Part shown: in pieces, positions 1 to 5,672 of the stretch | How the letters are laid out: every line of letters begins with the position of its first letter | How positions within the stretch are numbered: the stretch's first letter is position 1 | Assembly (NCBI GenBank): GCA_030620655.1 | Contig: JAUXEH010000209.1 | Span: 1 to 5,679 of the forward strand | DNA from: Candidatus Aminicenantota bacterium | GTDB lineage: Bacteria; Acidobacteriota; Aminicenantia; Aminicenantales; Aminicenantaceae | Length of the DNA: 5,679 nt | Direction: 5' to 3' | Made by a program: the position numbers and the translations under genes | Notes under the pieces: generated by a model | Database searches by the model: none | What the model was told of the DNA's origin: nothing | Seen by the model: the letters and a program-made list of their open reading frames with translations, nothing else

Positions 1-1
1 C

Positions 2-118
2 GGGCACTACGACAACGTGGTCCGCTTCCTGCCGCCGCTGGTACTGACGCGGGACCTGGCGCTCAAGGGCATCGAGATCTTCGAGAATGCCCTCTCTTCC
101 GTGCTCCGACAACGGTAG
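2..118 (+). CDS. C-terminal end of a class III (PLP-dependent) aminotransferase, GabT/ArgD-like; partial
   Basis: Only the last 38 codons are present; the frame is open from base 2 and ends at TAG 116-118. The peptide begins GHYDNVVRFLPPLVLTRD and continues with a helix ending in ENALSSVLRQR. The N-V-[IVL]-R-F-x-P-P-L segment followed by a short helix is the typical C-terminal end of class III aminotransferases such as 4-aminobutyrate and acetylornithine aminotransferases, which move an amino group from an omega-amine to a 2-oxoacid in the cytoplasm using pyridoxal phosphate. The PLP lysine and the substrate-specific residues lie upstream of the window, so the exact substrate cannot be told. 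It is followed by a 299-bp gap, so it is probably not in the same transcript as the next gene. Family assignment is fairly good; the specific enzyme is open. Confidence 0.7.
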   Translation, partial: GHYDNVVRFLPPLVLTRDLALKGIEIFENALSSVLRQR

Positions 119-144
119 CATATTGATATCAAGTGAGCTAGTGT

Positions 145-206
145 CTTAGAAGCAGGCCTTTTTTCCTTTAGACAGCGGTTTTTGTGGCCGCTTTGGAGCT
201 TCTAAG
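145..206. repeat. Nested inverted repeat downstream of the aminotransferase (possible terminator or operator)
   Basis: The outer arms CTTAGAAGC (145-153) and GCTTCTAAG (198-206) are perfect 9-bp complements. An inner GC-rich pair AGCGG (174-178) and CCGCT (188-192) encloses a 9-nt loop, and TCC/GGA (164-166, 195-197) can pair in between. It lies 27 bp after the aminotransferase stop, so a role in ending that transcript is possible. No U-tract follows either arm, so it is not a textbook intrinsic terminator. Confidence 0.35.
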
Positions 207-230
207 GAAATATTGACCAGGCCTGTTCCT

Positions 231-293
231 TCTGACAATGGAATCGACCTATCAGACAATAATACTTACGTCAATTAGCCGAACCCAGACAAT
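231..293. promoter_or_regulatory. Three direct repeats of C[A/T]GACAAT: candidate response-regulator binding sites
   Basis: CTGACAAT (232-239), CAGACAAT (253-260) and CAGACAAT (286-293) lie in the same orientation. The first two are exactly 21 bp apart, and the third follows 33 bp later, close to two and three helical turns. LytTR-domain regulators are known to bind pairs of roughly 9-bp direct repeats with 12-13 bp between them, that is about 21-22 bp centre to centre, and a LytTR regulator is the third gene of the operon immediately downstream. Autoregulation is therefore a reasonable inference. The octamer itself does not match a LytTR consensus that I can name. An alternative reading is that the first two copies form a promoter: CTGACA (232-237, 5/6 to the -35 consensus), a 17-bp spacer, and GACAAT (255-260, 4/6 to the -10). 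Confidence 0.35.
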
Positions 294-322
294 TATATGA
301 GCGCCATTTACCGACGCTGGGA

Positions 323-374
323 GGGCAGTCACCGAAAAACACTGTCCATGATCCTACTGCCCGCTTATCATGGA
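323..374 (+). promoter_or_regulatory. Competing hairpins in the likely 5' leader of the LiaF-like gene
   Basis: TCCATGAT (345-352) and ATCATGGA (367-374) form a perfect 8-bp stem with a 14-nt loop. The loop contains ACTGCCC (356-362), the exact complement of GGGCAGT (323-329) upstream. Bases 324-329 can also pair with ACTGTC (341-346), with one G-U wobble. The segments could form alternative hairpins or a loop-to-upstream pseudoknot about 45-95 nt before the start codon. This is seen directly as complementarity. Whether it regulates anything, or is a DNA operator or chance, is not known. Confidence 0.3.
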
Positions 375-417
375 AACGTGATCCACAGATCGCAAAATCA
401 GTTCAGAGGAGAGTAAA

Positions 418-1110
418 ATGGAAAATAAGATTAAGGTCGTGTTTGACACCAAGTTGATCATCGGGCTGGCCATCATCTGTGCCGGGCTGCTCTTTCTGTT
501 TCAAAACATGGGCTATTTCACTGAGATCGACGTCTGGGATTTCTGGCCGGTCATTCTTATCCTTATCGGCCTGAGCCTGATCGCTCGACCCAGGGAATTG
601 CGCCAGCCCCTGGGCGGACTGATCCTCATCATCATCGGGCTCTTGTTCTTGCTGAACAATTTGGCTATCATTCCATATGATATCGGTGATCTCTGGCCGG
701 TCTTCCTGATTCTTATCGGTTTCTACGTGATAAAAAGTGCGCTCTGGCGGAGTTCAGGCAAACCTCCGGCCTCGGGTGACTACATCAACCTGTCTTTTGT
801 CCTGGGTGGAGGAGATTTCAGGTTCAACACCCAGAATTTAAAGGGAGGAAAGGTCGATGCCATCATGGGTGGGGGCACGATCGATCTCAGGGACGCCGAT
901 TTTAAGGAGGACGAAGTATTCTTCGAGTCTTTCGTGTTGTGGGGCGGGGTGGAGATCCGGGTCCCGGAGCACTGGCAGGTGAATGTCCAGGGCTCTCCCC
1001 TGCTGGGAGGGATGGAAAACAAGGCCACCTACGTGGAATCAGGAAAGCCGCCCAAGAAGTTCACGATCAAGGCCACCACCATCATGGGAGGAGTGGAGAT
1101 CAAGAACTGA
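418..1110 (+). CDS. LiaF-like membrane protein (two DUF5668-type helical hairpins plus C-terminal LiaF-like beta domain)
   Basis: This 230-residue protein has four hydrophobic helices at about residues 13-28, 43-56, 65-79 and 92-107. They are arranged as two copies of the same hairpin, each with a G-LLFL-x-[QN]N stretch and the motif WPV-x-LILIG (43-51 and 93-101), typical of the LiaI/LiaF-like transmembrane region. Residues 121-230 form a soluble domain of short beta strands with recurring Gly-Gly turns (GGGDFRF 130, GGGTIDL 151, GGVEIRVP 176, LGGMENK 196, GGVEIK 224), matching the C-terminal domain of LiaF, a cell-envelope-stress protein. In Bacillus, LiaF inhibits the kinase LiaS. By analogy this protein may sense the envelope or restrain the adjacent kinase; that role is inference. 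The start is ATG 418, preceded by GAGGAG (406-411) with a 6-nt spacer. It is the first gene of a three-gene operon and its stop lies one base before the kinase start. Confidence 0.85.
   Translation: MENKIKVVFDTKLIIGLAIICAGLLFLFQNMGYFTEIDVWDFWPVILILIGLSLIARPRELRQPLGGLILIIIGLLFLLNNLAIIPYDIGDLWPVFLILIGFYVIKSALWRSSGKPPASGDYINLSFVLGGGDFRFNTQNLKGGKVDAIMGGGTIDLRDADFKEDEVFFESFVLWGGVEIRVPEHWQVNVQGSPLLGGMENKATYVESGKPPKKFTIKATTIMGGVEIKN
454..732 (+). repeat. Internal duplication of the transmembrane hairpin in the LiaF-like gene
   Basis: Residues 13-55 (bases 454-582) and 64-105 (bases 607-732) are two copies of one unit. They share G-LLFL, [QN]N, and WPV-x-LILIG, with the WPV motifs exactly 50 codons apart and the earlier LLFL motifs 51 apart, implying a one-residue indel. 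The similarity is also visible in DNA around CTGGCCGGTC near bases 544 and 694. Tandem copies of this unit are common in LiaF-like proteins. Confidence 0.7.
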
Positions 1111-1111
1111 G

Positions 1112-2185
1112 ATGCACCCTTTCCTGAGATCGCCCGGACATTTCTTGCTGATGGGGCTCATCTGGAGCCCCATCGCTTTCTGTGTCATCCTGCTGCAGAG
1201 CAGTTTGAGCGGCGCATCGCTTTCAGATGCGGCCATCCAGGTGGGGCCCCTTATGGGGATCGAACTTTTCTTATGCCTGTCTATCTGGTTCCCCTGCAAG
1301 ACCCTCTTGGTCGATCGTTACAGCCTTCCCCACCTGGTTTTACGGCATGTCCTGACCGCCGGGCTCATGACGGCCCTCTGGCTTCTGGCCGGGGTCCTCT
1401 ACAGCGAGATCCTGGGAGATCTGAGCGGGAATCCCGCCTGGAGAGAGAGGTACGACCAGGCGCTCCCCCTGCTGGTTGCGACCGGCCTTTTCCTCTATTT
1501 CATGTTTTGCCTGATCTATTATATGGTCCTGGCGCTCGAGAAAAGCCGCCAGGCGGAACAGAGGGCCCTGGAAAACCTCCTGTCCACCCGCTCGGCGGAA
1601 TTGAGCTCGCTCAGGGCCTCCATCCACCCTCATTTCCTGTTCAACAGCCTGACGTCATTGAGCACCCTGACCAGGAAATCACCGGAGCAGGCGCAGAAGA
1701 CGATCCTGCAGCTGGCCGATTTCTTACGCTACAGCCTGAATTACGGGCGTCAGGAATGGGTTCAGATCAAGAACGAATTGGACCATATCGAAGATTACCT
1801 GGGGATCGAAAAGATCCGTCTGGGAAACCGGCTGAATTATGATTTCTCCATCGAGCCCGATACGCTGGAGGAGCTCCTGCCTCCCTTTACCCTCCTGCCC
1901 CTGGTTGAAAACGCCGTGAAGCACGGTTTCCAGCAGTCTCTCGAACCCGGCCTTTTGACGATGTCGATCAAAAAGACACCGATGTCGCTCGTGATCGAGG
2001 TGGAAAATCCCTTCGAACAGGCTTCACAAACCAAGCCGGGCGAGGGGTACGGCCTTACCGGCTTGAAGAAAAGGCTGACGAATGCCTATAAAGGAGAGGC
2101 GGGTTTGACCGTTGCCAAGAACGAGAAATGCTTCAAGGTTACACTCAGGCTGCCGTTGAAAGAGGGTATGGATGACTTACCTTAA
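1112..2185 (+). CDS. LytS/YehU-type sensor histidine kinase (His_kinase PF06580 family)
   Basis: This 357-residue membrane kinase should autophosphorylate and pass the phosphate to the LytTR regulator encoded next. About four membrane helices lie near residues 10-29, 46-66, 76-98 and 117-142, followed by a short charged coiled coil (143-168). The H-box IHPHFLFNSL (171-180) carries the family's HPHFLFN signature (more often NPHFLFN), with H174 the likely phosphoacceptor. The ATP-binding domain shows the N-box LVENAVKHG (264-272) and the G-box GEGYGLTGLKKRL (310-322). No PAS, GAF or long periplasmic domain is present, so it probably senses within the membrane or through a partner such as the LiaF-like protein. 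The open frame extends upstream to 983, but that part lies inside the previous gene in another frame. ATG 1112, one base after the LiaF-like stop, is chosen. GGAGGAG (1087-1093) and GGAG (1095-1098) are rather distant, so translational coupling is likely. Confidence 0.92.
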   Translation: MHPFLRSPGHFLLMGLIWSPIAFCVILLQSSLSGASLSDAAIQVGPLMGIELFLCLSIWFPCKTLLVDRYSLPHLVLRHVLTAGLMTALWLLAGVLYSEILGDLSGNPAWRERYDQALPLLVATGLFLYFMFCLIYYMVLALEKSRQAEQRALENLLSTRSAELSSLRASIHPHFLFNSLTSLSTLTRKSPEQAQKTILQLADFLRYSLNYGRQEWVQIKNELDHIEDYLGIEKIRLGNRLNYDFSIEPDTLEELLPPFTLLPLVENAVKHGFQQSLEPGLLTMSIKKTPMSLVIEVENPFEQASQTKPGEGYGLTGLKKRLTNAYKGEAGLTVAKNEKCFKVTLRLPLKEGMDDLP

Positions 2186-2221
2186 GACGGCGAGGCAGAG
2201 ACTGAGTGTCGAGCTCGTAGC

Positions 2222-2235
2222 GGGAGAGAGAAGTG
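2222..2235 (+). promoter_or_regulatory. Ribosome binding site and GTG start of the LytTR regulator
   Basis: GGGAG (2222-2226) lies 6 nt before GTG 2233. An in-frame TAG at 2218-2220 rules out any start further upstream, and the CheY-like beta1 strand (KKSVLIVDDE) begins right after this codon, so GTG is well supported. Confidence 0.8.
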
Positions 2236-2976
2236 GTTAAGAAAAGCGTCCTGATCGTCGATGACGAACCCCTGGCGCGGGAAGCTCTGGCTCTGGCGCT
2301 GTCGGAATTCAATGATGTTGAGATCTCCGGCGAATGCTCTGATGGTTTCGAGGCCGTAAAAGCCATAAACGAAACACGTCCGGACATCGTCTTCCTGGAC
2401 ATCCAGATGCCGAAGCTGGATGGATTCGATGTACTGGAGCTCCTGGGGGAAGATCCGCCGTTTATCGTGTTCGTGACCGCTTATGACGAGTACGCCTTGA
2501 AGGCCTTCGAGTCTCATGCCTTGGATTATGTCCTTAAGCCGGTCAGTCCGGACAGGCTGAAGAAGACCTTTGCCAAGATCAATGAGCGCCTGCAGGAGAA
2601 GTCCTCGCAGCCGATGGGCGAACTGTTGGCCGACCGCCAAGCTTACATCACTCCATTGGCCAGGATCCTGGTGAGGGATCGGGCCAATGTGTATATCATC
2701 GCGGTGGGAGACATCGTCTATTTCGAGGCCCAGGATGATTATGTCAGTATTCAGACCCGGGAGAGATCGTTTCTAAAAAAAGAAACCCTGTCCCATCTGG
2801 AAAAACTGCTGGACGACAGGCAGTTCATCCGCATCCATCGGTCCTACATGCTGAATATCAACCACCTGAGCAAGATCGAGCCTTACACGAAAGACAGCCG
2901 GATCGCTATCCTCAAGAGTGGCAAGACCCTGCCCGTCAGCCGCTCCGGCTACTCAAAGCTCCTCCGACTGATATAG
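2233..2976 (+). CDS. LytTR-family DNA-binding response regulator (LytR/AlgR/YehT type)
   Basis: This 247-residue cytoplasmic transcription factor is the cognate regulator of the kinase 47 bp upstream. The receiver domain (about 3-120) has the acidic pocket D10-D11-E12, phosphoacceptor D56 in FLDIQMPKLDG, T82 and K102 (LKPVS), so all residues needed for phosphorylation are present. A linker of about 20 residues leads to a LytTR DNA-binding domain (about 144-247) with the hallmarks DIVYFEAQDDYVSI (160-173), FIRIHRSYMLN (198-208) and LPVSRSGYSKL (233-243). LytTR domains insert beta-strand loops into successive major grooves of direct repeats. Length is normal for the family. The gene is last in the operon, and its stop codon lies inside the terminator stem. 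Targets are unknown; the GACAAT repeats at 231-293 are one candidate. Confidence 0.93.
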   Translation: MVKKSVLIVDDEPLAREALALALSEFNDVEISGECSDGFEAVKAINETRPDIVFLDIQMPKLDGFDVLELLGEDPPFIVFVTAYDEYALKAFESHALDYVLKPVSPDRLKKTFAKINERLQEKSSQPMGELLADRQAYITPLARILVRDRANVYIIAVGDIVYFEAQDDYVSIQTRERSFLKKETLSHLEKLLDDRQFIRIHRSYMLNINHLSKIEPYTKDSRIAILKSGKTLPVSRSGYSKLLRLI

Positions 2977-3003
2977 CGCTCCGAACTGTGGTCGGAGCGC
3001 TAT
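2973..3003. terminator. Strong hairpin between convergent operons, likely bidirectional terminator
   Basis: ATAGCGCTCCGA (2973-2984) and TCGGAGCGCTAT (2992-3003) are a perfect 12-bp stem with a 7-nt loop. The stem starts within the last codons of the LytTR regulator (the TAG 2974-2976 is in it) and ends on the base before the stop codon of the convergent DUF2490 gene. No U-tract follows on either strand, so it may terminate weakly, act as a barrier between converging transcripts, or protect 3' ends. Confidence 0.7.
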
Positions 3004-3663
3004 TCAAAATTTCAGGGCGAAACCCGTGTTGATGATGTGGATGTCGTCGATGTCCCGGGCATTCAGCCAGATGTAGTTGACGACCAGTTCTGCGTGCTGA
3101 CTCAGGGGAAAAATGGAACCGAGGTAAAAACGGCCCTTCTGCACGGTGTAGACGTTGGTCTTGCCGAACGATTCAGTGGCGACAAAGGGCTTGAACTTGA
3201 GGCCGGCCAGGGTGGTGTCATATTTCAGCCTGAGGCGCAGCCGGAAGCGGGTGTGGTTGCTGTCCTCCACATTGAAGGACCGGAATTCAGTCTTGACTCT
3301 GATATCGAAGCTTAGGTCCTTGGCCAGGCCGATCTTCCATCCGCCCTCCAGGGTGATGCGGTCCTCGTCGAACACGATATCGCCGCCCAGGTCCACGTGT
3401 TCCCTTTTATACAGGGCGGCCAGGTAGAAGTTCTTGGGCAGGTGGTAGACGATACCGGTCTGGAGGTTGTGCAGGTACGGGTCCGCATAGGTGATGTCCA
3501 AGGTCCGGAGCTCCTGGCTGAGCTTGAGGCTCCATTGGGGAGTGATGGTGAATGTGACGGAGTTGTTGAGCCAAGCTTGCTCACTGGCTGGCAGGTCCTT
3601 CGCAAACCAGGAAAGAATGAGCGGACAGAGGCAAATCAGGATGAGTCTTCGGGACAAAAGCAT
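3004..3663 (-). CDS. DUF2490-family predicted outer-membrane beta-barrel protein
   Basis: This 219-residue protein begins with a signal peptide (MLLSRRLILICLCPLILSW, cleavage probably near residues 26-30). The mature part, starting near AWLNNSVTFTITPQWSLKL, is a run of amphipathic beta strands with alternating hydrophobic and polar residues (HNLQTGIVYHLP, FYLAALYKRE, RFRLRLRLKYD, AELVVNYIWL). The chain ends in FALKF; a terminal Phe is the usual signal for assembly by the BAM complex. Opening Trp-x-Asn-Asn and overall length fit DUF2490, whose function is unknown. The start ATG (3661-3663) is 10 bp after the stop of the esterase-like gene, with an AGAGGCGG-type site overlapping that stop, so the two are probably co-transcribed. 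A structural, transport or adhesion role in the outer membrane is possible, but the sequence does not say which. Confidence 0.75.
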   Translation of the reverse strand: MLLSRRLILICLCPLILSWFAKDLPASEQAWLNNSVTFTITPQWSLKLSQELRTLDITYADPYLHNLQTGIVYHLPKNFYLAALYKREHVDLGGDIVFDEDRITLEGGWKIGLAKDLSFDIRVKTEFRSFNVEDSNHTRFRLRLRLKYDTTLAGLKFKPFVATESFGKTNVYTVQKGRFYLGSIFPLSQHAELVVNYIWLNARDIDDIHIINTGFALKF

Positions 3664-3673
3664 GGGGCCGCCT

Positions 3674-5431
3674 CTAATATCGCCACGATGTGAGATCTGC
3701 GCCGGAAGGGGCTGATTTCCGGATGCGGTCCAAGATCTTGGGGAGGTACATCACGTTGTAGCGGAGGCGGGAAAGGTGGTTGGGCCGCTCCTGATCGCCG
3801 TTCCAGCAGTGCTCAGCCCGGTCCCCGTAGTCCACCTCTCCGGAGTAGTAGGGGTCGGTGGTGCTCTCCAGGAAGGCTTCCGTGAGATACACGGCATTGT
3901 TGAGGTAGTAGTTGTCCATGTCCCCGCAGTAGATGTGGAGCTTGCCGTGCAGGCGGGGGCCGAGTGTCTTCCAGTCGCGCTCCAGGATGTGGCGCAGGTC
4001 GTAGTTCTCGCGCCAGTAGGACGCCACCTCGGGATCGATCTCGCCTGTGAGCTTGTCCCAAATGGGCTTGGGGTAGCCGTCCGCACCCACCGGGGAGTAG
4101 ACCGCCTGCCAGATGTCCCACTGGTCGCCCGAGCGGGAATTCGTGCCCAGCACCAGCTCTCTGTGATTCGACTGCTCGATAGTGGTGCTGACTTGACCCA
4201 GGAAGTTTCGATGGCCAGGGCGCGGCACCCTCTTCCAGTCGCCGTCGATGTAGTAGGCATTCGTGTCCTCATAGATGTTGACGAGGGTGTAAGCCCGGAG
4301 GTCTATGGGATCAGGGCAGGCGGCGAAGCAGCCGTTGTACTCGTCCGGGTAGAACACTTGGACGGCCAGGGCCTCCCAGCCTCCGGTCGATCCGCCGTAG
4401 AGGAAGCGGGCCCAGCCCTCGCCGATGCCCCGGAATTTCTCCTCGATGTAGGGGATGAGCTCGTAGGTTATAGCGTCGCCGTAGGGCCCGAGGTTGGCCG
4501 AGTTCACGGCATAGGAGTCGTCGTAAAAGGGATTAGCGTGCTGGATCTCGATGATGAGCATGCGCGGGAAGTCCGGCCCGGTCCACTGCTGGTAGAAATC
4601 ATAGGAGGTCTGCTGCTGGATGCGGTTGTAGCCTGAGACATCGAAGCGGGAGCTGTAGTCCGGCTCCAGGTCTGCGTCGGGGGGTGTCTCGCGGAAGCCT
4701 CCGAAGTCGTAGGGGAAGTGGCCGTGGAAGACACACAGGGGATAGCGGGCCTCGGGGTGTTCGTCGAATCCCTCGGGCAGGAGCACGTGGGCGCCCAGGA
4801 ACATGGGCCGTCCCCAGAACTCGGTCAGCAGCTTGCTCTGGATCTTGACGTGTTTGATGTATTTGGTCTCGGGCGGGTCGGAGATGGAAGGGATCTTCTG
4901 ATTGAGGGTGATGCGGATGACTTCTTTTTTATGAGGGTCGATCCTGACCATCTGGGGCGTGCTGTAGAGATTGCCGGGGGCCCAGTTCCAATGCTGGCCC
5001 TCCCCCCGGTCCATGGGCAGCTTGACCACATGGCCGTCGGCCCGGCGGAAGGTCTCGTAGATGTGAAGGAGCCCCTGCACCAAGTACTCGCCTGCCGGGA
5101 TGTCGCCCAGGCTCTGGATGGGGTAACCGAAGACCGAAGCATCAAACGCCGCTTCTTCACCCGGGGCGAGCCCGTCCACGTCCACTCCGAAAACCTGCTG
5201 GCCGGTCGGCCCGTCTGAGATCTGGAAGCGCGGCTCCTGCTCGTCGTTTTTGGAAATGAGCAGCAGCATGCGCCCGTCCAGGGGATCGGTAGACATGTTT
5301 TTTGTGAAAGAGACTGCGACACGCAAAGGGGCGCTGTCCCCGGATGGACTGCCGGCTTGACATCCGGCCGTAATTAAAAAAGCGGCAATGCTCAGTAAAC
5401 CAAGGATTTGTTTGAGAGCTGAATTAGACAT
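3674..5431 (-). CDS. Esterase-like alpha/beta-hydrolase lipoprotein (putative esterase, PF00756/Fes-like fold)
   Basis: This 585-residue protein has a lipoprotein-type signal: a KQ charge, a hydrophobic stretch (9-20) and LITAGC with lipidated C24. The lipobox is slightly atypical, with T at -3. An N-terminal region (about 35-190) looks like a beta-rich domain. The hydrolase core follows: YPLCVFHGHFP (230-240), where HG probably forms the oxyanion region; nucleophile elbow GGSTGG with S348; probable acid D504 (or D506) in YCGDMDNYY; and probable catalytic His H541 in AEHCWNGD. This should hydrolyse an ester or related bond at the cell envelope; the substrate is unknown. About 155 residues separate S348 from D504, much longer than in small esterases of the family, implying a lid or insert. 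It is the first gene of a likely two-gene operon with the DUF2490 barrel. The start is placed at 5431 because GTAAGGAG lies just upstream and the signal peptide begins there. Confidence 0.8.
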   Translation of the reverse strand: MSNSALKQILGLLSIAAFLITAGCQAGSPSGDSAPLRVAVSFTKNMSTDPLDGRMLLLISKNDEQEPRFQISDGPTGQQVFGVDVDGLAPGEEAAFDASVFGYPIQSLGDIPAGEYLVQGLLHIYETFRRADGHVVKLPMDRGEGQHWNWAPGNLYSTPQMVRIDPHKKEVIRITLNQKIPSISDPPETKYIKHVKIQSKLLTEFWGRPMFLGAHVLLPEGFDEHPEARYPLCVFHGHFPYDFGGFRETPPDADLEPDYSSRFDVSGYNRIQQQTSYDFYQQWTGPDFPRMLIIEIQHANPFYDDSYAVNSANLGPYGDAITYELIPYIEEKFRGIGEGWARFLYGGSTGGWEALAVQVFYPDEYNGCFAACPDPIDLRAYTLVNIYEDTNAYYIDGDWKRVPRPGHRNFLGQVSTTIEQSNHRELVLGTNSRSGDQWDIWQAVYSPVGADGYPKPIWDKLTGEIDPEVASYWRENYDLRHILERDWKTLGPRLHGKLHIYCGDMDNYYLNNAVYLTEAFLESTTDPYYSGEVDYGDRAEHCWNGDQERPNHLSRLRYNVMYLPKILDRIRKSAPSGADLTSWRY

Positions 5432-5448
5432 GCGATGACCCTCCTTAC
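5429..5448 (-). promoter_or_regulatory. Ribosome binding site deciding the start of the esterase-like gene
   Basis: On the minus strand TAAGGAGGG (5448-5440) precedes ATG (5431-5429) by 8 nt. An earlier in-frame ATG at 5479 would add 16 polar residues (starting MKNIGETPSPGKEG) in front of the signal peptide and has no comparable site, so the later ATG is preferred. Confidence 0.75.
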
Positions 5449-5482
5449 CCGGGGATGGTGTTTCCCCTATATTCTTCATAGA

Positions 5483-5544
5483 ACAGGCTTTTCAGGCAAG
5501 CGAAATTGCTTAAAGTGCTGGTTTTGCCTTCAAAAACAGCCTGT
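5483..5544. repeat. Imperfect inverted repeat upstream of the esterase-like gene
   Basis: ACAGGCT (5483-5489) pairs with AGCCTGT (5538-5544), and AGGCAA (5494-5499) pairs with TTGCCT (5524-5529), with a TTTT/AAAA stretch in between. Together these give a long bulged stem of about 17 pairs. A small AAGC/GCTT hairpin (5498-5501, 5508-5511) could form inside. It lies 52-113 bases before the esterase start, in what may be its leader. Function is not evident. Confidence 0.35.
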
Positions 5545-5601
5545 AAGGCCTGATTTTGGTGTATCTGAGGTGGTAACTTTATTATTTGCAGCATATTTCA
5601 T

Positions 5602-5610
5602 GGTCTGACC
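5602..5610. repeat. GGTCTGACC palindrome
   Basis: GGTC and GACC are perfect arms around a single T, extended by CC to give GGTCTGACCCC. I recall similar GGGGTCAGACC-type motifs near REP-associated (Y1) transposase genes in many bacterial genomes, but this is memory and not something shown here. Alternatively it is half of a compound operator with the palindrome 5 bp to its right. Confidence 0.3.
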
Positions 5611-5614
5611 CCAA

Positions 5615-5632
5615 ATTGGACTAAAGTCCAAT
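5615..5632. promoter_or_regulatory. Palindromic candidate operator next to a promoter
   Basis: ATTGGACT (5615-5622) and AGTCCAAT (5625-5632) are perfect 8-bp arms separated by two A's. The right arm ends on the first base of the candidate -35 box of the rightward promoter. A perfect palindrome abutting a promoter suggests a homodimeric transcription factor site. The factor is not identified. Confidence 0.45.
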
Positions 5633-5660
5633 AGACATTACTCCTCTCTGATATTACAAT
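5632..5660 (+). promoter_or_regulatory. Sigma70-like promoter reading rightward
   Basis: TAGACA (5632-5637, 5/6 to TTGACA) and TACAAT (5655-5660, 5/6 to TATAAT) are separated by the ideal 17 bp. Transcription would begin near 5667. That is only about 6 nt before the candidate ATG and downstream of the candidate GAGG, so either the message is nearly leaderless or one of the two signals is coincidental. Confidence 0.45.
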
Positions 5661-5672
5661 CGAGGCAATAAA

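Noticed and set aside
153..224. CAGGCCT occurring twice (153-159, 218-224), with a related AAGGCCT at 5545-5551
   Set aside because: Too short and too sparse to be more than chance, with no regular spacing.
983..1111. Upstream extension of the histidine kinase frame
   Set aside because: It overlaps the LiaF-like gene in another frame and gives an Arg/Ser/Pro-rich segment unlike any kinase N-terminus.
3776..4636. Long + strand open frame of 286 codons over the esterase-like gene
   Set aside because: It is antisense to a gene with a clear signal peptide and catalytic motifs, its Val/Gly/Glu-rich translation matches no family I know, and it reflects GC-rich codon bias in the opposite strand.
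4718..5218. + strand open frame of 166 codons antisense to the esterase N-terminus
   Set aside because: Same shadow effect; no ribosome site and no recognisable domain.
5432..5479. Earlier in-frame ATG for the esterase-like lipoprotein
   Set aside because: It would place 16 polar residues before the signal peptide and lacks the strong GGAGG site that precedes the ATG at 5431.
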